Of a stretch of DNA of 64,000 nt, positions 45,530 through 54,124 are shown piece by piece. Where the stretch lies: positions 1 to 64,000 of the forward strand of contig NZ_FOAF01000004.1 of assembly GCF_900109575.1 (NCBI RefSeq). The letters run 5' to 3'. The notes under the pieces are model-generated. The model was not told the origin of the DNA, searched no databases, and saw nothing but the letters and a program-made list of their open reading frames with translations. Each line of letters begins with the position of its first letter. Position 1 is the stretch's first letter. Source of the stretch: Olivibacter domesticus. GTDB taxonomy: Bacteria; Bacteroidota; Bacteroidia; Sphingobacteriales; Sphingobacteriaceae. Made by a program: the position numbers and the translations under genes.

Positions 45530-47230
45530 TTAATTTTTGCGTAACACTTTAATTAGTGCCTCTTTTATCCAATCTTCCGTTTTTGGAAAATCTGCGTAAG
45601 ATTTTAAGGGGTCTAGCAGTAAATCATTCGGATCAATTCCCGCACTTTGTAAAATCGCATAATCCTGTAACGATTCAGCAAAAACTTCCCATCGAACCGA
45701 GTCATATGGTCCATCGGGGCCCGGATAAACAATAAAAGGGTCGCCCGCCGCAATTCCTGGATAGGCGTAGCCTGCCCCTTCTTGAAAGGGATCCAATGCC
45801 TCTTCCTTATCTAACTTATACCAATAATTATATCCCCAATGTAGAAATCCAAGTGCCTTAAAACGATAAAATAACCAGCCAGACATTCTTATCTTCGCTA
45901 AAGGCGTGTCATATAGTCTATTCAGCCATTTGTCGCGCGGACCCGTGCAATAATAAACCCAATGTGGAATTCCTTCTTTTATATAATCCTGAGCAGAGCT
46001 GATGATGGGTACTGGAATATCTGTTAAATGTTCTCTTCCATATCGCACATCGCTTAACGCATCCATCACCTTCATCCAAGGTGCTATCCTGCGCAATATA
46101 TCTCTTGCCCTTTTGTAATTGGCCACATGTTCCGACCAGGGCTCGTCAGAAAGATGGAAATAGGAATCCTTTAATATCTTTTCGTTTTGTAGAAAGCGGT
46201 GAAGCTCCGGTAAATATTGCTCCAAAAAGTTGATGTAAGTGGGTGAGGTTGCTTTTAAGTCTTTATCCCATAAAAGTTTATACTCCCCATCTCGTTTTGT
46301 ATACACATGCATCGCATCTTCTACCCCCCAATATAACCACAAATGGCCCCATTCAAACTTTTTAAATCCCAACTCCTTACACATACCTACAAACCGCTTT
46401 ATAATAGACCAATCAAAAGTGTACTTACCAGGGCTCGTTTCATTAACAATTAGCATCTGACAAGGATTTTTAAAGACTTCTCTCAATTCAAATAAATTCT
46501 GGATAAATGCCACGTCATTACCATGTTCTATTAGGTTTTTCATTTGTGCCCTTGTCAACTGCCACCAGCGCTCACTATAAAGATCAGTTTTGTAATAAAG
46601 AGAAGTCGCCTCACCACGCCACCAATGTGTTACATGGAAATTTTGTCGGGGTTTAATAACCAAAGGACTTACCTGTAGCTTAAGTGTCAAGTCTTTTGTT
46701 TTATCTTCTTTACCCTCTTTCCAACTTAATTTAACCCCGTAGTTATGTTCGCCAGGCTCCATATTGGATGGAATGTTTAAGGTTATCCAAAACGATCTAC
46801 TGGCAAAAGGATTAGCATCTACCTTTGTTAATGGATACAGCGGGTCAGGCAGCAAGCCTGGCAGATATCCTATGCCATCCAGTTCTTCTTGTCTAACATC
46901 CGTATTAAAATGGCGCAGCGGCACGACACCTACGTAACGTACCAAAGGTTTGAGCTCCTTTGCTTCAATGGTACATGCAATCTGCGTTTGATCCTTCATA
47001 TTGCTGTGAAAACCCACCTGAAAGGAAATTTTACTATTTCGCGCTACATCAAGTTCCAAGATGGGAGAATTATCCGCCGGTGATTGTGGAAAAATACGCT
47101 TTAAAGAGGTTGTTAGCCATACTTGCATATTTTCCTCTGCCTTATTTTGTCCTTTTGCTATTACTTGATTAAATAAAGAAAAGGCAAAAAACAATACTAA
47201 TACAAATTGAATTTTCTCAAGTCGTAACAT
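45530..47230 (-). CDS. DUF4091 (GH123-like) secreted glycoside hydrolase candidate
   Basis: 566-residue exported protein (signal peptide about 1-25, ending QVIAKG). An N-terminal beta domain (about 30-190) is followed by a TIM-barrel region with FHLSDEPWSEHVANYKRARDI, whose Asp-Glu pair matches the catalytic DE of GH123/DUF4091 proteins. GFLHWGYNYWY and a C-terminal helical tail (DSVRWEVFAESLQDYAIL) are also typical of DUF4091. GH123 enzymes are N-acetylgalactosaminidases, but DUF4091 members have varied or unknown specificities. It is co-transcribed with the unknown gene downstream. Confidence 0.8.
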   Translation of the reverse strand: MLRLEKIQFVLVLFFAFSLFNQVIAKGQNKAEENMQVWLTTSLKRIFPQSPADNSPILELDVARNSKISFQVGFHSNMKDQTQIACTIEAKELKPLVRYVGVVPLRHFNTDVRQEELDGIGYLPGLLPDPLYPLTKVDANPFASRSFWITLNIPSNMEPGEHNYGVKLSWKEGKEDKTKDLTLKLQVSPLVIKPRQNFHVTHWWRGEATSLYYKTDLYSERWWQLTRAQMKNLIEHGNDVAFIQNLFELREVFKNPCQMLIVNETSPGKYTFDWSIIKRFVGMCKELGFKKFEWGHLWLYWGVEDAMHVYTKRDGEYKLLWDKDLKATSPTYINFLEQYLPELHRFLQNEKILKDSYFHLSDEPWSEHVANYKRARDILRRIAPWMKVMDALSDVRYGREHLTDIPVPIISSAQDYIKEGIPHWVYYCTGPRDKWLNRLYDTPLAKIRMSGWLFYRFKALGFLHWGYNYWYKLDKEEALDPFQEGAGYAYPGIAAGDPFIVYPGPDGPYDSVRWEVFAESLQDYAILQSAGIDPNDLLLDPLKSYADFPKTEDWIKEALIKVLRKN

Positions 47231-47299
47231 TCTTTTTATTATTTAGGTTATTTATAATTTCCAGTTTAAAAGAAGCATATTGGATTATGATACTGAGCG

Positions 47300-47638
47300 T
47301 CAGCAAATACAATCGTCTCCACAAACATCTTCCCTAACAGTCTGTTCGGCTATTCCATTTTTTAACTCCTCATCTGTAGCGGGTCTTACCTCATCTATAA
47401 TAATCTCCACACGGAAATCATCATCAAGTTCACCAGGATAATCATCCTTATTTAACCAGATCGTGCGCTCTTCTCCTGCTAGCATTCCATTCAATTGATC
47501 TTCTAATGCGGGTAAAATCTTACCAGCTCCATGCATATAACGTATAGCAGGCCCCGCTAACATATTTTCAATTAGCTCGTCTTTACCGTTAAACATGCTA
47601 TAACGTAGTGTTACTACTTTATCCGACTCTATCCGCAT
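47300..47638 (-). CDS. FKBP-type peptidyl-prolyl isomerase, short SlyD-like with Cys-rich tail
   Basis: 112 residues from the start at 47638 (MRIESDKVV). Its ATG shares one base with the aquaporin stop codon (TAATG overlap), which argues for this start and for translational coupling; an ATG at 47758 would run 40 residues into the aquaporin gene. The FKBP core is visible in VTLRYSMFNGKDELIEN, GPAIRYMHGAGKILPALEDQLNGM and AGEERTIWL. The insert-in-flap chaperone domain of full SlyD (about 70 residues) is missing. The tail VCGDDCIC has three cysteines and two aspartates, recalling SlyD's metal-binding tail. A cytoplasmic folding or metal-binding role is likely. Confidence 0.82.
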   Translation of the reverse strand: MRIESDKVVTLRYSMFNGKDELIENMLAGPAIRYMHGAGKILPALEDQLNGMLAGEERTIWLNKDDYPGELDDDFRVEIIIDEVRPATDEELKNGIAEQTVREDVCGDDCIC

Positions 47639-48342
47639 TACATCGCTCGTTTTATGCGGGGTATTTCTTCTTCTTTCTCTACAACCCCTGTTTTCATAAA
47701 AGAAACTACAGGAACCGCTACCAAGGCTCCCGATATCGTTGCTATCACATATACCCAAATATGTTCATAATGACCAGAAATGACAGCCGGTGCCAAAGAC
47801 CTCGCAGGGTTCATAGAAGCCCCGCTTATAGGGCCGGCAAACATTGCTTCGAGTGCCACTACTGCTCCTATTGCTAATCCAGCAAACATTCCTTGTTCTT
47901 TATTTCCTTTGGCAACGCGCATGATAACAATCATTAGAAAAAAAGTAAGCAAAAATTCCATTGTAAAAGATTGTAAGGAAGAACCTGATGGAACGGTTGC
48001 ACCAAGCATCTCATCAGCAGGGAATAAAAATTTCAAGACTAAACTTGCCGCAAATGCTCCGGCCAATTGACTAGAAATATAAGGGATGATTAATTTTTTG
48101 GAGAAACAACCGTTCACCGCAAAAGCTATACTTACTGCTGGGTTAATATGAGCCCCGGATAAATTGCCAAATGCATAAATAACCCCCATCACAACAAGAC
48201 CAAACGTAATCGCTATGCCTACATGTGTAATAAGCCCATGCGTTTGCTGATTAATAATAATGGCTCCCGTCCCACAAAAGACCAACATAAATGTTCCTAT
48301 AAACTCCGCTACATATTTCTTGATATTAAGAGACTTTTTCAT
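47638..48342 (-). CDS. Aquaporin / MIP-family channel
   Basis: 234-residue inner-membrane channel with six predicted membrane helices and both half-helix motifs: SGAHINPAVS (N67) and SGASMNPARSLAP (N178). The arginine after the second motif and the LAP sequence resemble AqpZ-type water channels more than glycerol facilitators (which have an extra Asp), though substrate cannot be fixed by eye. It lies 109 bases after the CobW gene, with two palindromes between, and is coupled to the FKBP gene. It does not fit the PUL theme and is probably an independent block with its neighbours. Confidence 0.9.
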   Translation of the reverse strand: MKKSLNIKKYVAEFIGTFMLVFCGTGAIIINQQTHGLITHVGIAITFGLVVMGVIYAFGNLSGAHINPAVSIAFAVNGCFSKKLIIPYISSQLAGAFAASLVLKFLFPADEMLGATVPSGSSLQSFTMEFLLTFFLMIVIMRVAKGNKEQGMFAGLAIGAVVALEAMFAGPISGASMNPARSLAPAVISGHYEHIWVYVIATISGALVAVPVVSFMKTGVVEKEEEIPRIKRAM

Positions 48343-48385
48343 CTGTAAATAATTCTAATCCATCGGTCAGATGGAACTTACCATG

Positions 48386-48398
48386 TGTAAAATTTACA
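48386..48398. promoter_or_regulatory. Candidate operator before the aquaporin gene
   Basis: TGTAAAATTTACA is symmetric (TGTAAA/TTTACA about one base), 43 bases before the aquaporin ATG. An operator for an unknown regulator is possible. The symmetry is seen; the function is inferred. Confidence 0.35.
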
Positions 48399-48414
48399 TT
48401 TCCTTGTGTGATGA

Positions 48415-48432
48415 ATCCGCCAGCTGGCGGAT
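48415..48432. repeat. Perfect 18-base palindrome ATCCGCCAGCTGGCGGAT
   Basis: The sequence equals its own reverse complement and lies between the CobW stop (48452) and aquaporin start. G/C-rich short palindromes of this look occur repeatedly between genes in this group of bacteria. It could also act as a weak terminator for the CobW transcript. Confidence 0.5.
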
Positions 48433-48451
48433 AAACATAGACGGTTCATGG

Positions 48452-49525
48452 TCAAGTAATTATACGATGTGTAGGTTTCGGATAACCTGGCAAAAAAACG
48501 TCAGCTGCCTTTATTTCAATGCGCACGTTAGTTTCCATTTCAATAGTTGATAAAGCATCGTTTACAATGGTTTTCAAAATGATCGGATCACATTGAATTC
48601 GAGCGTTTATTAACATTTCGACGCTGTTTTCCTGCCAATTATCAATCTTCTGTTCATTTTCTTGAGAAGACCGTGCAGTAAAACTGATTTTTCGCACCAG
48701 ATCTTTCCCCGTTATTAAAAATTTAAGATGACCTATAGGAAGCGCGTAGCTATTTACTTGCTTGTAGATCTGCTCCATGAGGAGTTCACAAGCTTTATGC
48801 GTGTTATCATCTGACTCAATGATCAGTAAATAATCTAGCCATGTCAAAGCCGCCTCTCCTTCACCATAGAGATCATAATCAATCGTTAATGATGTTCGCT
48901 CGGCCGTGTAATTAAATTTCCCTATTTGGTCTAACCATTGCAAAATCGATTTTTCGTCCAATGAGTTCTGATAAATGATCTCCTTATGAGGGAATTTATT
49001 TTTTATTAAATATTGTAGCTCGAGGAGCCTATCACTTGATAATAAATCTATTTTATTTACGACTATAATATCTGCCTCCTCCAACTGTTTCCGGTAAATA
49101 TAATTCACACTGTCTTTGAATAATTTTGATTGGCCGATTAGTACAGGCAGCATTGCCGCATCAGCAAAGACGGAGAGCGTTACCTTTAACTCCTGATGAT
49201 ATATGCTCAATGGGTTTAAAATAGTGGAAACTAAATCAGTACAGGAGCCAACGGATTCTGCAAAAATCACGTCAACCTGAAAGCCCTCTGCCAATTGGGC
49301 AATATTCCTTTCAAAGGCTTCGAAGTTACAGCAGAAACAACTCCCCGTTACTTCTTTAGTAGCGATTCCATTGTGATTTATAAATGCGGTATCAACCAAC
49401 TGCGTTCCCTGATCATTGGTGATAACACCAACGCGTTTGCCTTCCGACTGCAATAACTTGCAAGCCTGATTGATGGCAGTTGTTTTTCCGCTTCCTAAAA
49501 AACCTCCCAAAATATTTACGTGCAT
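48452..49525 (-). CDS. CobW/ZNG-type metal-handling GTPase
   Basis: 357-residue cytoplasmic P-loop GTPase. Motifs: Walker A GGFLGSGKTT at residues 7-16; the family metal-binding CxCC at C63-C65-C66 (SCFCCNF); FAESVGSCTDLV for the switch region; and VVNKIDLL for guanine specificity. A C-terminal region of about 150 residues follows, without a histidine-rich tail. COG0523 proteins deliver zinc or other metals to target enzymes or insert cobalt in cobalamin synthesis. No metal gene or cobalamin gene is nearby, but the Cys-tailed FKBP two genes on is a candidate metal partner. The metal is unknown. Confidence 0.88.
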   Translation of the reverse strand: MHVNILGGFLGSGKTTAINQACKLLQSEGKRVGVITNDQGTQLVDTAFINHNGIATKEVTGSCFCCNFEAFERNIAQLAEGFQVDVIFAESVGSCTDLVSTILNPLSIYHQELKVTLSVFADAAMLPVLIGQSKLFKDSVNYIYRKQLEEADIIVVNKIDLLSSDRLLELQYLIKNKFPHKEIIYQNSLDEKSILQWLDQIGKFNYTAERTSLTIDYDLYGEGEAALTWLDYLLIIESDDNTHKACELLMEQIYKQVNSYALPIGHLKFLITGKDLVRKISFTARSSQENEQKIDNWQENSVEMLINARIQCDPIILKTIVNDALSTIEMETNVRIEIKAADVFLPGYPKPTHRIIT

Positions 49526-49575
49526 ACTCTTTTTATTTAATGGATATTTATAGCTTTACCATTGGCACTTCCTCG

Positions 49576-52209
49576 CTAGCTTAGCTTTTGCTTTTTACCC
49601 GAAACCAATGCATCATTCACAGGAATATTACCATAAACAACATCTAAGCTCGGTATTCCTGATTTCAGGTGTACTTGACCAAAACCTGTATTCGTAGACA
49701 AGAAAGCTGAAAAATCACCAACTTTTGAATCGATATATAATATCTTATCTACGGCGTCATAGCGTAAGCCTGTAAGTCCCTGTAAACAAGCATAGCTCGC
49801 CATTGCCCGTGCATACCAACTACCACACTCGTATTCGTTAAAAGGATTTCTTACACGCCCGTCATATCTTTTTCTACAGGCACGAATAACTTCCAAGCCC
49901 TTCTCTACTTCACCAATCTGCATTAAGTGCGAAGCAACCTGATATTCTATTCCTGTCCAGACTTCATTACTGTAAACAAATGGTAAAGAAAGCATACCGC
50001 CTTTGGGCCAGGTACATAAAAGCAAACCGCCTTCATGCCCCATTGCGTAAGTAGGACGTTGGGGATTAATATGATCGCTCAAATCATCTTTCAAATTATA
50101 TTGATGTACAGCTTTTAGATGGCTATTTACTTTTTCCTGATCGAGTGGGTTTTCTAATCCACACATCGTAGCCATCCAAGATCCTAGCACACCATCAGAC
50201 AAACAGCCTGTACCATATTGATATTTAGGCCCTTCTTTTTTAAGTATTTCTACTGCCTCGGGTGTATATTGCGTATGAAAAGATTGCGCTTTAGTGGGAT
50301 CTGGTGCTTTCAGGCCGGTCCATTGGATTTTCTGAATAAAATATTCCCCATCATATAAGTCGCTCTCCAAATATTTCTTCCCTTTCTTATACAGTGAAAC
50401 ATAGCGTTTCATATCTTTCTTTTGGTAGGTTCCCATTTCGATGAGCGCTTTTAAAGCCCCCAAATAAAAACTGGTACACATACCGTTTGGACCCCAAAAC
50501 TCGATATCGTACGTATTATGGTGCGGCTCTTCCACAATACCCTTTTCTTTTGGGTCCCAGGTAAGAATACAATAATCAAGGCTTTTCTGTACCATGGGGT
50601 ATAACTTTATCATCCACTCATCATCGCCGGAAATCCGCCAATCCCGAAAAACCTTCATAATCCCGCCAAGCTGACCATCAGCGGCCGCATGAAAATCATG
50701 CTTTAAGGGACTAATAGGTAGATTTGCTCTGAAACCTTGATGTCCCTCAATATTTTGGTTTTCACAGAATTCGGTTAAACGCAAACTTCTCTCTAATGCA
50801 GGGAAAAGATGTGGCAATGCCTGCGCGTAGTTCCATACATGCGTACAAGAGCCATCACAACAACCATTATGTGGAAAAATACCTTCATAGGCCCATAATC
50901 GTCCGTCGTGCTGTCGTCTTACGGTAGGTGTTTTAAGAATGCTTAAATTGGCGGCAACAGCTTCCATGACTTCTGGAGGCAAAGAGGAAGTATAAAAGGC
51001 ATCTCTAAACAATAATGAATTTTTATGTAGCAGGCTGTATTGTTCTTTCCAGTAAGCACTCACCTCGTTAATATCTTTAAATTTCTCGCTATACCAGGGC
51101 TTGTAGTTTTCGGGAATCGCCATTGATTCACTCAAACCAAGGGCAGAAGGTGTTGTGCAACAGGCTTCTTTTCCTTGCTTATCATCCGGCGCTGTCTTTC
51201 CAGCTTTTTCATTGGATTCGGGCACATACCACGCCATTAAAATTCGAACTGTTTTTTCCTCTTTCCCATCTAGTTGAATTGGAATAAAGAGAGAAGCACC
51301 CGGTGCGTCCTTATCAACAGGATCCACTGCCTTGCTTTTACCATCTTTAATGGTATTCCAAACCATGGTTAAAGGATCAAACCACGCTCCTCTAAACCAG
51401 CAATAATCGGCTATTACTTCATCTTCATTATTCGTAAAAATGGCAAAATCTGTTTTTAATACGGGTTTTCCTTCCACTTTATCCTGCGATAAGAGAAACC
51501 CTTTGTCCATTTTTTTTATAACACCTACCCCATCAGGTTGCACCACGAAATTCCGGCTATTAAAGGAAAAAACGGCGTCTACTCTTTCGTTACCCGTATT
51601 GACAAATTTGTACTCCAACGCGCCTACAGGCAGACTGGAATTGTCCTCGTCGGTAGGGATAAAAGGGCTCCAGCCCTCGATAGTCACCTTTAAGGGGAAA
51701 TCATTATCCGTCAATTCGATCGATGCGAATGGAAATTTTGTAGTAAACGCAGCTTGTTCAAAACGCGGCAATCCGTACGTTGTACCAGAACCACCGCCAC
51801 CATAGTCTTTATAACCAAAAAGTTTCCACTCAGGTACTGGGCCTTCTAGCACTTTGGCCCCATTTGCCATACCTTTAATCGCTATCGCCGCAAACGTAGT
51901 GGGTTCATGGAATAATTCGGGTTTATGTCTGATTGACATATGCGATATGGCTCCAGAACCTTCTAAACAGAACATCCCAGCGCCTATTCCGCCTATTGGA
52001 AAGGCAATTTTACTTAGATGTTCACCACGGTAAACGCTATTAAAAGCTCTTGCTGAAGCCCCCTCCTCTTCGCTACTTTGAATCTTTTTCGTCGTTTCTA
52101 CATCTTGGGCCTGAGAAGAGGCAAAAAGTGCTGAGGGGGCAGTAGTGGCGGCGACAGTTCCGAGGGTTAAGTTTCGTATAAAACTTCTTCTATCTTTTTT
52201 CTGTTGCAT
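49576..52209 (-). CDS. GH116-like (GBA2/DUF608) glycosidase with Tat signal
   Basis: 877 residues from the start at 52209 (MQQKKDRRSFIRNLTLG), which gives a twin-arginine signal; an ATG at 52260 would overlap the kinase gene. N-terminal beta domain (GBA2_N-like: IAFPIGGIGAGMFCLEGSGAISHMSIRHKPELF) and C-terminal helical toroid with CTHVWNYAQALPHLFPALE, EEPHHNTYDIEFWG (candidate nucleophile E560 or E561) and CLSDGVLGSW (candidate acid/base D672). GH116 enzymes are beta-glucosidases, beta-xylosidases or glucosylceramidases. It is downstream of the AraB-type kinase by 32 bases, so it belongs to the FucI/FucP locus. Specificity is unknown. Confidence 0.85.
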   Translation of the reverse strand: MQQKKDRRSFIRNLTLGTVAATTAPSALFASSQAQDVETTKKIQSSEEEGASARAFNSVYRGEHLSKIAFPIGGIGAGMFCLEGSGAISHMSIRHKPELFHEPTTFAAIAIKGMANGAKVLEGPVPEWKLFGYKDYGGGGSGTTYGLPRFEQAAFTTKFPFASIELTDNDFPLKVTIEGWSPFIPTDEDNSSLPVGALEYKFVNTGNERVDAVFSFNSRNFVVQPDGVGVIKKMDKGFLLSQDKVEGKPVLKTDFAIFTNNEDEVIADYCWFRGAWFDPLTMVWNTIKDGKSKAVDPVDKDAPGASLFIPIQLDGKEEKTVRILMAWYVPESNEKAGKTAPDDKQGKEACCTTPSALGLSESMAIPENYKPWYSEKFKDINEVSAYWKEQYSLLHKNSLLFRDAFYTSSLPPEVMEAVAANLSILKTPTVRRQHDGRLWAYEGIFPHNGCCDGSCTHVWNYAQALPHLFPALERSLRLTEFCENQNIEGHQGFRANLPISPLKHDFHAAADGQLGGIMKVFRDWRISGDDEWMIKLYPMVQKSLDYCILTWDPKEKGIVEEPHHNTYDIEFWGPNGMCTSFYLGALKALIEMGTYQKKDMKRYVSLYKKGKKYLESDLYDGEYFIQKIQWTGLKAPDPTKAQSFHTQYTPEAVEILKKEGPKYQYGTGCLSDGVLGSWMATMCGLENPLDQEKVNSHLKAVHQYNLKDDLSDHINPQRPTYAMGHEGGLLLCTWPKGGMLSLPFVYSNEVWTGIEYQVASHLMQIGEVEKGLEVIRACRKRYDGRVRNPFNEYECGSWYARAMASYACLQGLTGLRYDAVDKILYIDSKVGDFSAFLSTNTGFGQVHLKSGIPSLDVVYGNIPVNDALVSGKKQKLS

Positions 52210-52241
52210 AGTGCATACTTTAGGTTTATATACTATTGGTT

Positions 52242-53906
52242 TTAGTTCTTCTCTAAGCAATCCCCTAATTGATTATACAACTGGTATCGCCTATCGTATA
52301 GCTCTTTTCTAGTTTTATTGGGATAATATTCTTGTCCGAAACCGGGCCCCATCGTTTCCATAGCACGCTCTACCGATGGATAGACTCCTGCAATGGTTGC
52401 CGCAAACATCGCTGCTCCTAGTGCGCAAGTCTGTTCCGATTTGTGTATTTTAAGAGGCATCTGCATCACATCGGCCAGCATTTGCATCACAAATGGTGAC
52501 TTCTGCGCAATACCTCCCACTCCTATCAAACCTTTTACCGGAACGCCCTCTTCCTGGAATCGTTCTACAATTTTTCGTGCGCCAAAGCAAGTTGATTCAA
52601 CTAGTGAATGAAATATACTAGGCGCATTGCTCCCCAGACTTAAACCGCTGATCATACCTTTTAATGTTTGGTTCGCATCGGGTGTTCTTCTTCCGTTCAG
52701 CCAATCCACAGATAATTCGGCATGCTCAGATAAGGGCAATGCCGCTGCCTGTTTACTTAATTCGTGCAATAGGCCATTCTGTATATCTACCATCAGTTTC
52801 TTGGTCACCTCCGCATCCGCTATATCCGACTTGATAAGCATGTGCTGTAAAGGCCAGGACAGCAATTGTTTAAACCAAGCGTAAATATCTCCAAAGGCAG
52901 ACTGCCCCGCTTCTAAACCAACCATACCTGGAATAATAGAGCCATCAACTTGGCCACAGATACCTTTTACAATCTTATCTCCGAATTCATTTTTGGGCAC
53001 AACTAACATGTCACAAGTGGACGTGCCCATGACCTTACTTAAATAATACGATTCTATCTGCCCTCCAACCGCGCCCATGTGGGCATCCATCGCTCCAATA
53101 CCAATTATAGTCGTGCGAGGGATTCCCAGTCGTTCAGCCCACTCTTTACTAATCCTTCCAGCAGGTTGGTTAGCGGCATAAACAGTTTTGGGGAAGCGTT
53201 CTACTATCTTATTCAATCTTGGGTCCAGAGATGAAAAAAATGCCTTAGGTGGCATCCCGCCAAACTCATTTGCCCATAGACCTTTATGCCCCGCGGTGCA
53301 CACACTTCTTTTTATCGTGTTGGCATGCTGCCCACCGGTAAGCAAAAAGGGAATCCAATCACAATGTTCTACCCAACTATACGCAGCCTGATAAACGCCC
53401 TCATCTACTCTGAATGTATGCAATAGTTTTGCCCAATACCATTCAGAGGAATATACCCCTCCAACATATCGTAGGTAATCCCCGCCATATTGCGCGGCAT
53501 GTTCATTAATTTCGGCGGCTTCCTTCACCGCTGTATGATCTTTCCAGAGCACAAACATGGCATTTGGATTATCAGAAAAAGAAGGCAATAACGCAAGTGG
53601 TGTTCCTGACTCATCCACGGCAACGGGTGTCGAACCTGTTGTATCTACAGATATGGCCACAATATTAGCCTGCACGGTATTACCCGCTTGCGCTAAACAT
53701 TTCTTTATGCTTTGCTCCAGTCCTTCAACATAATCTTGTGGATGTTGTCTAAATTGATTCTTTGTAGGATCACAGTATAACCCATCCCGCCAGCGTGCAT
53801 AAAAATGTACTGCACTAGCCTTTTCTTCACCCGTATGGGCATCGACTATAATTGATCGGACAGAATCTGTACCGAAGTCCACTCCAATGCAGTAATCAGT
53901 TTTCAT
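52242..53906 (-). CDS. Ribulokinase (AraB-type FGGY kinase)
   Basis: 554-residue cytoplasmic FGGY sugar kinase. It matches AraB rather than fuculokinase or xylulokinase: GVDFGTDSVRSIIVD, YARWRDGLYCDPTKNQFRQHP, NPNAMFVLWKDHTAV, GGVYSSEWYWAKLLH, KGICGQVDGSIIPG, LEAGQSAFGDIYAWF and LNGRRTPDANQ are all AraB-like. AraB phosphorylates L-ribulose and also D-ribulose at C5. No araA or araD is present; instead FucI and FucP lie just upstream on the same strand. FucI turns D-arabinose into D-ribulose, so this pair could deliver D-ribulose-5-phosphate. Phosphorylation of L-fuculose is the alternative. A 218-base gap with short periodic repeats separates it from fucP. Confidence 0.88.
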   Translation of the reverse strand: MKTDYCIGVDFGTDSVRSIIVDAHTGEEKASAVHFYARWRDGLYCDPTKNQFRQHPQDYVEGLEQSIKKCLAQAGNTVQANIVAISVDTTGSTPVAVDESGTPLALLPSFSDNPNAMFVLWKDHTAVKEAAEINEHAAQYGGDYLRYVGGVYSSEWYWAKLLHTFRVDEGVYQAAYSWVEHCDWIPFLLTGGQHANTIKRSVCTAGHKGLWANEFGGMPPKAFFSSLDPRLNKIVERFPKTVYAANQPAGRISKEWAERLGIPRTTIIGIGAMDAHMGAVGGQIESYYLSKVMGTSTCDMLVVPKNEFGDKIVKGICGQVDGSIIPGMVGLEAGQSAFGDIYAWFKQLLSWPLQHMLIKSDIADAEVTKKLMVDIQNGLLHELSKQAAALPLSEHAELSVDWLNGRRTPDANQTLKGMISGLSLGSNAPSIFHSLVESTCFGARKIVERFQEEGVPVKGLIGVGGIAQKSPFVMQMLADVMQMPLKIHKSEQTCALGAAMFAATIAGVYPSVERAMETMGPGFGQEYYPNKTRKELYDRRYQLYNQLGDCLEKN

Positions 53907-53909
53907 TAT

Positions 53910-53979
53910 TTAGTTGTTAGTTATTGGTTGTTAGTAGCAAGACTATATTAGTTGTGAGCTGTGAGTTGCGAGTTGTGAG
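53910..53979. repeat. Degenerate 7-base tandem repeats
   Basis: About ten consecutive 7-base units, for example TTAGTTG-TTAGTTA-TTGGTTG and TTGTGAG-CTGTGAG-TTGCGAG-TTGTGAG. They lie directly upstream of the AraB-type kinase start, in the gap before fucP. The units are diverged but keep the period. Confidence 0.6.
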
Positions 53980-54028
53980 TATTAAAATCTTCGTTTTAAG
54001 TCCTAAAATTACTGACCACTACTTAAAA

Positions 54029-54116
54029 CTTGACGATTCGACTACTTGACGATTCGACGACTCAACATTGTCCAGTTGGCTAATTCAACTATTTAACAAT
54101 TCAACTACTTCACTTA
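54029..54116. repeat. Degenerate 8-base tandem repeats
   Basis: Eleven 8-base units, beginning CTTGACGA-TTCGACTA and CTTGACGA-TTCGACGA, then CTCAACAT and later TCAACTAT-TTAACAAT-TCAACTAC. They lie just after the fucP stop (54125). The unit TTGGCTAA also appears at 57354-57377. The role is unknown. Confidence 0.6.
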
Positions 54117-54124
54117 TTAACGTA

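Noticed and set aside
52242-53906. L-fuculokinase (FucK) for the FGGY kinase
   Set aside because: Motifs throughout the protein match AraB-type ribulokinase; only the position beside fucI-fucP would argue for fuculokinase.
53910-54116. CRISPR array
   Set aside because: The repeats are 7-8 bases, contiguous and degenerate, with no spacers of constant length and no cas genes.
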